Positions 26,594 to 32,239 of a stretch of DNA of 32,239 bases are shown here, piece after piece. Below the pieces are notes generated by a model. The model was not told where the DNA came from and made no database searches. It saw only the letters and a list, made by a program, of their open reading frames with translations. Source of the DNA: Acholeplasmataceae bacterium UBA5617 (lineage in GTDB: Bacteria > Bacillota_I > Bacilli_A > Acholeplasmatales > Acholeplasmataceae); assembly GCA_002424575.1 (NCBI GenBank), contig DIKN01000004.1:12267-44505 (forward strand). Direction: 5' to 3'. A program made the position numbers and the translations under genes. The number at the start of each line of letters is the position of its first letter. The first letter of the stretch is position 1.

Positions 26594-27289
26594 CTATTTA
26601 AACGTGCGAAACAAACGATTTTTCACGTGTTTTTGGTAATCACTATAACCTTTTAGATTCTTTCTTAGAAAGTTATCTTCTAAACGCATGCGAATATAAC
26701 ATAAAACCAAAATGATGATGGTCGGGATCATCGCATAGAGTGATCCTAAAATGATAGGGACAACGGCAAGATACGTCATCATGCCAAGATACCCTGGATG
26801 TCTGATCACTTGATAAGGCCCGGTTGAAATAATGGGATGATCTTCATCTTTCAGAACACGTGTTGAAAAGTAAGGATTTTCAATCATCGACCATAAAACA
26901 ATACCCATGCCCATCACAAAAATGAAGATAGCAAGTGCAAACATAAACCATGGAATCTCATGTGACCACGTTAGACGCCAATCGAGTCCTGCAACAACAT
27001 AAACACCGTAACCAATGATCCACGATAAAACACCAATGATCTTTTCATAAATGGGAACATTCTTTTTTTTAGTCGACCGATGTTCAATTGTTTTTCGAGG
27101 TAGTACAAGTCCAAAGATGAGATAGCTAAAAAGATATAGACTACCGAGGATCCATGCTCCCGTATAAGACCAAGACCCTGCACTAAAAAGAAGGACAAAC
27201 ATGCCTAAAAAGAGTTCTCCACCAAGGAAGAACATACGTTTAATCATGGCACTTCTCATCGTCTTTTTCTCGTTCCAAGATGAATTCAT
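26594..27289 (-). CDS. ICMT/PEMT-like membrane methyltransferase
   Basis: 231 residues with about five membrane helices. The C-terminal STGPYQVIRHPGYLGMM and the later RLEDNFLRKNLKGYSDY are typical of isoprenylcysteine carboxyl methyltransferase/phospholipid methyltransferase-like proteins, which bind S-adenosylmethionine through the RHPGY and E-x-x-L regions. In bacteria the substrates of these proteins are mostly unknown, so no reaction is claimed beyond SAM-dependent methylation at the membrane. AGAGGTG precedes the ATG. It is the first gene of a unit with pckG, a pairing with no obvious metabolic meaning. Confidence 0.82.
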   Translation of the reverse strand: MNSSWNEKKTMRSAMIKRMFFLGGELFLGMFVLLFSAGSWSYTGAWILGSLYLFSYLIFGLVLPRKTIEHRSTKKKNVPIYEKIIGVLSWIIGYGVYVVAGLDWRLTWSHEIPWFMFALAIFIFVMGMGIVLWSMIENPYFSTRVLKDEDHPIISTGPYQVIRHPGYLGMMTYLAVVPIILGSLYAMIPTIIILVLCYIRMRLEDNFLRKNLKGYSDYQKHVKNRLFRTFK

Positions 27290-27306
27290 CGTACACCTCT
27301 ACTCAT

Positions 27307-27335
27307 ATTATACCCCTTTAAGGAAAAGAAACCAA
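27307..27335 (-). promoter_or_regulatory. Promoter of the ICMT-like/pckG unit
   Basis: On the minus strand TTGGTT (27330-27335), 17 bases, TATAAT (27307-27312). The -35 box overlaps the preceding terminator hairpin. The leader is only about 11 bases. Confidence 0.75.
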
Positions 27336-27349
27336 GCCCTTAAGGCTTG
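27325..27349 (-). terminator. Terminator of the Nudix operon
   Basis: On the minus strand CAAGCC-TTAAG-GGCTTG (27333-27349) followed by GTTTCTTTT. The stop codon of the upstream Nudix gene is inside the loop. Stem of six pairs, T-tract interrupted. Confidence 0.65.
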
Positions 27350-27903
27350 ATCATTTGGATATGCTGAAATGCTTTTTGATAGACAGGCTTCATGCGATCT
27401 TCGCTGACCATTTCTATGACATGGTTGATATCAAACCATTTGACATCTTGATGTTCATCTGGATTCGCATAAGGGATTTCATCATCGTCTGCAATCAGTA
27501 AATAGGTTGCGTTGAGATGGAGGTGGTCAGGGACATACTGTCCTTTTTTGATGTGGTTATGTACGTAGATCACATCGATGGTAAATATATCGTTATTAAA
27601 CGGTCTAATCGTGGTTAATCCTGTTTCTTCTTTAGTTTCACGAAGGGCAACTTCGAGAAGATTGGGATTGCCATCTGCATGACCTCCAACCCAAGCCCAG
27701 GATTGATAGATATGATGAAATGCAAAAACAATACGGTCCATCTTGGGGTTGACAACAAAAGCAGATGCAGTCAGATGAGCTGTCAAATTGGATCTTAACA
27801 ATGCATCAGGATTGCGATCAATAAACTGTAAAATTAGATCAAGGTCTCTTTGTTCTTGCTCGTTTTTAGTTTGATAGTTTAGAAATTGGTCTTTAACGTC
27901 CAT
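27340..27903 (-). CDS. Nudix hydrolase
   Basis: 187 residues. A Nudix box starts at Gly74 (GGHADGNPNLLEVALRET) and ends REtkEETGL at 88-96. The catalytic REuxEExGu half is intact, while the first Glu of the box is replaced by Pro80, seen in some family members. An N-terminal helical extension of about 40 residues precedes it. The segment after the box (PDHLHLNATYLLIADDD) resembles larger NUDIX proteins acting on nucleotide-sugar or isoprenoid diphosphates; the substrate is not readable. The ATG overlaps the preceding Nudix gene by 11 bases. Confidence 0.85.
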   Translation of the reverse strand: MDVKDQFLNYQTKNEQEQRDLDLILQFIDRNPDALLRSNLTAHLTASAFVVNPKMDRIVFAFHHIYQSWAWVGGHADGNPNLLEVALRETKEETGLTTIRPFNNDIFTIDVIYVHNHIKKGQYVPDHLHLNATYLLIADDDEIPYANPDEHQDVKWFDINHVIEMVSEDRMKPVYQKAFQHIQMIKP

Positions 27904-28393
27904 CTTTTTTACCTTCTTCGATGATGTCTTTCAGTAATCGTTCAGTTAAACTTCCACGCAGTTTTGTCATATCAGGAAGGTTACTTGTGGTATGAAAACT
28001 TACGCCTTCAGTTTCATTATTCTCAAGAAATGAACCCTTGATTATTCTAGCTCGAAAGACAACCCAAACCAAACGGATATCATCTTTTGTATAGACTTTA
28101 TAGAGTTCTAGCTCACCAATGGTATAACCAGATTCTTCATAGCATTCGCGAATCGCTGCTTCTTCCAGTGTTTCACCTAAATTGCGAAATCCACCGGGAA
28201 ATGTGATCTTACCTTTTGATTTCCCTTTTAGGTGAACCATCATAAATTCACCTGAATCGTTATAGCATACACTGACAGCAGATAGATTAACCCAATTATC
28301 CCAATCAATATAGCCACAACTGCATCGCATGATTTTATGAGATTCAATTTCATCATGCGTCATTTTCTGACCACATACTGGACAATAGTCCAT
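27893..28393 (-). CDS. Zinc-ribbon Nudix hydrolase
   Basis: 166 residues from the ATG at 28391-28393, selected for its TGAGGTGAT ribosome site; an in-frame start 19 codons upstream has none. The N-terminus is a zinc ribbon (C4-x2-C7 and C24-x-C26), followed by a complete Nudix box GGFRNLGETLEEAAIRECYE-EsGY (G68 to Y90). Zinc-ribbon Nudix proteins of this size include NudC-like NADH/RNA-cap and ADP-ribose hydrolases, but the NudC SQPWPFP motif is not present. Substrate unknown. It is followed by a second Nudix gene in the same operon. Confidence 0.88.
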   Translation of the reverse strand: MDYCPVCGQKMTHDEIESHKIMRCSCGYIDWDNWVNLSAVSVCYNDSGEFMMVHLKGKSKGKITFPGGFRNLGETLEEAAIRECYEESGYTIGELELYKVYTKDDIRLVWVVFRARIIKGSFLENNETEGVSFHTTSNLPDMTKLRGSLTERLLKDIIEEGKKDGR

Positions 28394-28457
28394 AAATATC
28401 ACCTCAGTTAAAGATGGTTTCTTCTCGTATCCCATAAGAAATGAGATCATGGATCAA

Positions 28458-28868
28458 TCATTCCGAAACCATATATTGCTTAAGAAGTTCTCTGACGTCT
28501 TCTCTTAATGGTTGAGACTTTTTTACTAAAGGATTGACATGAACAATGACGGCTTCACAGGTTGCAACTTCGACATCTTCTTGATAGAGACTTTGAATGA
28601 ATCGAATGGAACTCGTTCCGATTTTTTTGATTCCTGTTTGAACCAAAAGTTCTCCTGGCCAATTGATTTCATCATGATAATCGATGGATACATGAACGGT
28701 GACAAATGAACATTGTGTATCGTTTAGTGGATGATTAGGATGATAAAGAAGTTCAACTCTTCCCGATTCAAAATACTCATTAAAGATCGCGTTATTGACA
28801 TGTCCTTGACGGTCTGTATCACCATAACGTACTTTTTCGATGGTTTGTAGAGGATATTTGTGACTCAT
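28458..28868 (-). CDS. Hotdog-fold acyl-CoA thioesterase (4HBT family)
   Basis: 136 residues, typical single-hotdog length. The N-terminal KVRYGDTDRQGHVNNAIFNE (about 12-31) is the 4-hydroxybenzoyl-CoA thioesterase/YbgC-like signature; Asp19, His23 and Asn25 lie where catalytic residues are expected. It cleaves an acyl-CoA or acyl-ACP thioester, with chain length unknown. The ATG overlaps the AlkD-like gene by four bases (ATGA). A 64-base gap to the next gene shows no clear promoter, so the operon probably continues. Confidence 0.88.
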   Translation of the reverse strand: MSHKYPLQTIEKVRYGDTDRQGHVNNAIFNEYFESGRVELLYHPNHPLNDTQCSFVTVHVSIDYHDEINWPGELLVQTGIKKIGTSSIRFIQSLYQEDVEVATCEAVIVHVNPLVKKSQPLREDVRELLKQYMVSE

Positions 28869-29581
28869 GATGTCTTCCTTTCTTCAAGTCTTGCTACGCG
28901 TGAAAACTTGGGTTGATTGATATATCGTTTGAGATAGTCTGATGCACTTTGGATGTTACAACTATTCTTTGCTTTTAGGGGAAGAATGTATCCGATATGA
29001 TCGGCAACTTCTTTGGCTAAGTTCACAAGTTGTGGGACATGCAATCCTGCCATCACCACCGCATTGTTCATCGCATTTTGAACGGTTAAAGGTTCGTTTA
29101 AAATCGTATTTTTTATCATCATGAGTGAATCAACACCCAACAAATGATTCATTTTTTCGAGTGGATAGAGACGAAAATAAGCTGATAATGTCGCATAACC
29201 CGCATAGCGCAGATGAATATTTTCATGATTTAACCACGTTTTACAGAGTTCATCACACTGTTCAACGTTTAGGATGACATCCGATAATCCTTGATCAATG
29301 ATGGATGTCGACTCTGCACGAGATGCCCAGTTTGATAGTTGTTCGATGGATAATTGGTTTGGATCACAGATGAGTGTTGATAACATCATGGTCTCAAACA
29401 GATGAATGTCTTGAAGTTTACACGCTAACTCGTGATCAATACCAATCGTTTTAGCGAGTTGACGAAGATCTTGCATCTTAATACCTAATGCATCAAATGT
29501 TTGATGTGATCTGGTATAAATCTTTTTCATTTTATCATCTTGATGGTTATTCATCCATTCTAGAATATCATGAACGGTCAT
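28865..29581 (-). CDS. AlkD-like DNA alkylation repair protein (HEAT-like repeats)
   Basis: 238 residues, all helical. The N-terminal SHQTFDALGIKMQDLRQLAK and the repeats containing FETMMLSTLICDP, WASRAESTSIIDQG and LRYAGYATLSAYFR fit the AlkD/COG4912 family of HEAT-like DNA glycosylases that remove bulky or cationic alkylated bases. I cannot assign the catalytic Asp/Trp pair of AlkD with certainty: the segment WASRAESTSIID differs from the usual W-D-x-x-D. It may belong to the non-glycosylase branch. Four-base overlaps at both ends show translational coupling with the GyrI-like and thioesterase genes. Confidence 0.75.
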   Translation of the reverse strand: MTVHDILEWMNNHQDDKMKKIYTRSHQTFDALGIKMQDLRQLAKTIGIDHELACKLQDIHLFETMMLSTLICDPNQLSIEQLSNWASRAESTSIIDQGLSDVILNVEQCDELCKTWLNHENIHLRYAGYATLSAYFRLYPLEKMNHLLGVDSLMMIKNTILNEPLTVQNAMNNAVVMAGLHVPQLVNLAKEVADHIGYILPLKAKNSCNIQSASDYLKRYINQPKFSRVARLEERKTS

Positions 29582-30204
29582 GGCTTTACCTCATTTTTTT
29601 TGATTTCAAAACGTAAAATAGTCTTCATTTTAGAGGGTTCAGCTTTCCTTGGATCTGAAAGATAGATCTCCTTATGTCGTTTAGAAAGGCGGTAGAAACC
29701 CACATTTTGGATAAAAGACTCCATGACATTAAAACTTGCTGGTTCATCATCATATCGGCCAAGATGAAGCATTTGACAGCATAAACCATCTGAGATCTTC
29801 TCAAACTTAACATCATATAGACGTGGATTATTCTTTTTCTTTATACTCTCTTGTTTAAATGACTCAAAGAGGGTTTCATCAATAAAATCGGGTTGCTGAA
29901 TCATAAGCTTGTATTGATAATTAGATTTATCTGATGAAGGTTTCGATTTATCGAATAAATCCCAAAGACCTTCTAGAGGGAAAACGGTGTAAGGATAATA
30001 CCCTTTGGGAGGGTTTGGCTTTTTATAAGACATTTTGATTGTGTAGGCGATTGCGTATAAAGCTTCAACCGCTTGTTGGAACGGATATTCGTTGGGATCG
30101 CCTTGTCCTTCTATGGTGATATAGTTCATTGTGGGTATTTCAAGAATAACAGGCTGATTTTTTGGTTTATAAAACACGTTGAATTGTTCTTGATTTAAAT
30201 ACAT
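29578..30204 (-). CDS. GyrI-like small-molecule-binding domain protein
   Basis: 208 residues. MNYITIEGQGDPNEYPFQQA with YAIAYTIKMSY in the N-terminal half and KEIYLSDPRKAEPSKMKTIL near the end are the marks of the stand-alone GyrI-like (COG4832) family. These resemble the ligand-binding domain of AraC/MerR regulators but lack a DNA-binding part. Some members bind or hydrolyse toxic small molecules; the role here is open. A TGGAGGATT ribosome site precedes the ATG. It is the first gene of the GyrI-AlkD-thioesterase-Nudix-Nudix run; no convincing promoter is seen in the AT-rich 244-base gap upstream. Confidence 0.85.
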   Translation of the reverse strand: MYLNQEQFNVFYKPKNQPVILEIPTMNYITIEGQGDPNEYPFQQAVEALYAIAYTIKMSYKKPNPPKGYYPYTVFPLEGLWDLFDKSKPSSDKSNYQYKLMIQQPDFIDETLFESFKQESIKKKNNPRLYDVKFEKISDGLCCQMLHLGRYDDEPASFNVMESFIQNVGFYRLSKRHKEIYLSDPRKAEPSKMKTILRFEIKKNEVKP

Positions 30205-30260
30205 GGGAATCCTCCATTAAAAAGAGACTAGGAACGTGAGATTCATGTTTATCAACAAGA

Positions 30261-30379
30261 TTATTGCATTTTTTTAAAATTGGATTTGGGAAATTGATTC
30301 GTTTTTAAGAGATCGTCAAGTGTCATTTTTAATAAAAGTAATGATATTGACTCGACGTGGATTGAAATATATTATTGCT
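30261..30379 (-). pseudogene. Decayed 3' fragment related to the partial gene at the right edge
   Basis: On the minus strand 30324-30379 aligns with 32181-32237 with one gap and roughly two thirds identical bases. In the matching frame it encodes IHVESISLLLLKM against KHVESIVLLSLKN in the other copy. A stop codon lies just upstream in this frame and the reading continues to a stop at 30261 through sequence with no counterpart. It appears to be a leftover of a duplicated or replaced gene end. The alignment was made by eye. Confidence 0.45.
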
Positions 30380-30448
30380 TACAAAATGAACTTTATGTGT
30401 ATTCAATAGACATCAAAAGGCTGTATTGATGAGTAATCCTGTTAGGCC

Positions 30449-31702
30449 TTAAAGTCTAAATGGATCTTCATTCAAAAGAAAGTACTTCAAACCGATTGTT
30501 GTAAAGCCATAATCATCTTTTCTAACATCAATGTTATCTCTTACAATAATAAATTTTCTGAATGAATCTTGCACATTTACAAAGGGTCTAATCTCTTGTC
30601 TAACCTTTTCATCATTTGACATGTGGTATGCGGATTGAATATAGATTTTATCATTAGACATGTTAGCAACAAAATCAATTTCCAGTGATTTTCTTACGTA
30701 GTTGCCATTTTCATTTTTCTCGCTGACTTCAACAACCCCAATATCTACATTATATCCTCGATTAATAAGTTCATTAAAAATGATATTTTCCATCATGTGA
30801 GTGTCTTCTAGTTGTCTAAAGTTTAAACGTGCATTTCTAAGTCCGATATCGACAAAATAATATTTCGATGGCGTGTTAATGTACTTTCTACCTTTTATAT
30901 CATAGCGGTTTGTCTTCTTAATTAAAAACGAGTCTTCTAGAATATCCAAATAACTTTCTATCGTGTTTCTTGAAAGTGTTTCTTGTTTTACAGTCTTGAA
31001 TGTATGTTCAATTTTTGATGGATTAGTTAAAGAGCCAATAGATGATGAAATAATATTGAGAAGAATCTCTAATCGTGTGTCATTTCTAATGCCATATCTT
31101 TCTTTGATATCTTTAATGTATATTTCATTGAACAAATCTTTTAAGTATTTAGATTTTTGTTCACTTGTTCTTCTTTCAAACACAAAAGGCATCCCACCAA
31201 AAATGATGTATTCGTTCCATGCGTCATCAAAATCGATACTGCGAGCTTCGTAATATTCCTTAAAGGATAATGGCGACACATAGATTTCATCACCTCTTCC
31301 TCTAAATTCTGTGATGACATCTTTTGATAGAAATTTAGAATTTGAACCACTAACATAAACATCCAAATTCTTTATTTTTAACCATCCATTCAAAAGTGGA
31401 ATAAAGCGGTCAACTTGTTGAATTTCATCAACAATCAAATAAAACATTTGATTGTCTACAATTAATGACTTAACATGCTCATTTAGCACATGTGCGTCTG
31501 TTAGATATTCATTTTCCAAATCTTCTAAAGAAATTCTTATGATATGATCTTCTTTTATACCTAAAGAAATAAGATAATCGAAAAATATCTCATTGAGCAA
31601 ATAAGATTTTCCACATCTTCTAATACCAGTGACTATTTTGATCATTTTGTTATGCATTTTACTTTTTAGTTCATTTAGATATTTGTCTCTCTTAATTCTC
31701 AT
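30449..31702 (-). CDS. AAA_14/DUF4143-type ATPase
   Basis: 417 residues from the second of two adjacent ATGs (31700-31702), seven bases behind AGGTGG. Walker A TGIRRCGKSYLL (G26-S33 region), Walker B FYLIVDEIQQV (about 87-97), the VSGSNSKFLS sensor segment and PLSFKEY follow, then a C-terminal DUF4143 domain ending in LEIDFVANMSNDKIYIQSAY with the E-x-D...Q pattern of a PD-(D/E)xK-like fold. Such ATPases are widespread, often mobile or present in many copies, with unknown role; some have been discussed as defence or toxin-linked. Its base composition is more AT-rich than the genes to the left. It has its own promoter and no neighbour in an operon. Confidence 0.9.
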   Translation of the reverse strand: MRIKRDKYLNELKSKMHNKMIKIVTGIRRCGKSYLLNEIFFDYLISLGIKEDHIIRISLEDLENEYLTDAHVLNEHVKSLIVDNQMFYLIVDEIQQVDRFIPLLNGWLKIKNLDVYVSGSNSKFLSKDVITEFRGRGDEIYVSPLSFKEYYEARSIDFDDAWNEYIIFGGMPFVFERRTSEQKSKYLKDLFNEIYIKDIKERYGIRNDTRLEILLNIISSSIGSLTNPSKIEHTFKTVKQETLSRNTIESYLDILEDSFLIKKTNRYDIKGRKYINTPSKYYFVDIGLRNARLNFRQLEDTHMMENIIFNELINRGYNVDIGVVEVSEKNENGNYVRKSLEIDFVANMSNDKIYIQSAYHMSNDEKVRQEIRPFVNVQDSFRKFIIVRDNIDVRKDDYGFTTIGLKYFLLNEDPFRL

Positions 31703-31756
31703 CATATAACCACCTATTGAATTTTTGTGCATGTTCTTGCATTTTTATTCAATACA

Positions 31757-31785
31757 ATTTTATCATGTTACCCTATTTATATCAA
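31757..31785 (-). promoter_or_regulatory. Promoter of the DUF4143 ATPase gene
   Basis: On the minus strand TTGATA (31780-31785), 17 bases, TAAAAT (31757-31762) with an extended -10 TG. Between promoter and start codon an inverted repeat ATTGAAT (31716-31722) / ATTCAAT (31747-31753) could be an operator. Confidence 0.75.
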
Positions 31786-32107
31786 CAGGTATTTCAACTT
31801 TAAATAATTACACTATTGATAATTTTCGCATTTACCTGCAATTTTACTCAATAGTTTTGTGAAATTATGAAGACTCGAGTCTTCTTCATTTCGTTTATAA
31901 GGCTCAATAACTGCCAACTTTCATGCAAACACACATATAATGAGTCACGTCAAGACTTCGAGGATAGTTTTTTGTATATTTTAGTCACTTTATAAATTTT
32001 TCCACCTTATGTATAACTTAAATTCCACTAATCGTGATTATCATGTTTCAGTTAATTTATACCTTTTTGTGATTTAACAAGAACGCAAATGCAATTAAAT
32101 ATTGAGC
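31786..32107. other. AT-rich intergenic region with a 16-bp palindrome
   Basis: No gene is supported here. The only structured element is the perfect palindrome GAAGACTCGAGTCTTC at 31869-31884. With no loop and no T-tract it is more like a protein site than a terminator. The remainder is low-complexity AT-rich sequence with stops in all frames. Confidence 0.6.
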
Positions 32108-32146
32108 AAAAAAAGAAACATTTAACCGCCATTTAGGGGTTAGATG
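32108..32146 (-). terminator. Terminator of the gene entering from the right
   Basis: On the minus strand CATcTAACC ... GGTTAaATG (32119-32146, 10-base loop, one mismatch) followed by TTTCTTTTTTT. It sits 28 bases after the stop codon at 32175, supporting a real gene end there. Confidence 0.65.
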
Positions 32147-32174
32147 CTTCTACTACAATTTTATATTAGCTTTG

Positions 32175-32239
32175 TTATGCGTTTTTTAAAGAAAGCAGTA
32201 CTATAGACTCAACGTGCTTTGATACGACCAAATTGCTTG
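32175..32239 (-). CDS. C-terminal end of a gene, possibly TrmA/RlmD-type RNA methyltransferase
   Basis: The minus-strand frame 32237-32175 reads to a TAA and encodes SNLVVSKHVESIVLLSLKNA. The HVE-S-ϕ-VLLS pattern at the very end is what RlmD/TrmA-type 23S rRNA uracil-C5 methyltransferases carry, although the FPxT that normally precedes HVE is absent. Another frame also stays open briefly, so the call is tentative. A terminator follows at 32108-32146, and a decayed copy lies at 30261-30379. Confidence 0.4.
   Translation of the reverse strand, partial: SNLVVSKHVESIVLLSLKNA

Noticed and set aside
31869..31884. Palindrome GAAGACTCGAGTCTTC as a terminator
   Set aside because: It has almost no loop and no T-tract on either strand, and no gene ends next to it.
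1..32239. Mycoplasma-type code with TGA as Trp
   Set aside because: TGA serves as a real stop in overlapping ATGA junctions and proteins have normal family lengths with TGG for Trp.
1..32239. CRISPR arrays, tRNA or rRNA genes, prophage or insertion-sequence transposase
   Set aside because: No regularly spaced repeats, cloverleaf or rRNA sequence, phage or transposase motifs were seen on either strand.

Overview
The window comes from a low-GC bacterium that uses the standard code: TGA ends several genes and Trp is encoded by TGG. Canonical -10/-35 boxes, AGGAGG-type ribosome sites, GTP-type PEP carboxykinase and SipW/TasA-like proteins point to a Firmicutes or Mollicutes-like lineage. The Acholeplasma/Izemoplasma side is plausible, but the sequence alone cannot settle it.

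Left half (1-15850, all minus strand): one surface-fibre locus of about 16 kb. From a promoter near 15885 it reads BsaA/TasA-like protein A1, protein B1 (ATGA overlap), probable major subunit C, a strong GC hairpin, a SipW-type signal peptidase whose nucleophilic Ser appears replaced by Asp, a membrane-anchored McrB/MoxR-type AAA+ ATPase, three more small secreted proteins with SipW-type signal segments, and a 2313-residue surface protein with GLUG-like repeats. After it, a fresh consensus promoter drives a c-di-GMP-I (GEMM-I) riboswitch with an overlapping terminator. This controls a second copy of the A-B pair (A2 at 950-1651, B2 running off the left edge).

Middle (16062-24723): second-messenger and signalling genes. 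A GGDEF/EAL pair sits directly upstream of the fibre operon: an 863-aa transmembrane protein with an intact EAL domain but a dead GGDEF motif, and a 478-aa protein degenerate in both domains. A cytosolic hybrid histidine kinase is divergent from the pair. Further on, a membrane diguanylate cyclase with intact GGDEF leads an operon with a methylguanine-DNA methyltransferase (ogt) and an M20 amidohydrolase. The makers, breakers and an RNA sensor of c-di-GMP therefore lie together with the fibre genes, and the simplest reading is a c-di-GMP-switched matrix or adhesion system.

Right part (24742-30204, minus strand): housekeeping and accessory enzymes. These are pckG with an upstream ICMT-like membrane methyltransferase, and a run GyrI-like, AlkD-like, hotdog thioesterase, Nudix, Nudix with tight overlaps. 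The right end (30205-32239) is visibly AT-rich. It holds an AAA_14/DUF4143 ATPase flanked by two related short segments. One looks like the 3' end of an RNA methyltransferase-type gene entering from the right, the other a decayed copy of that end.
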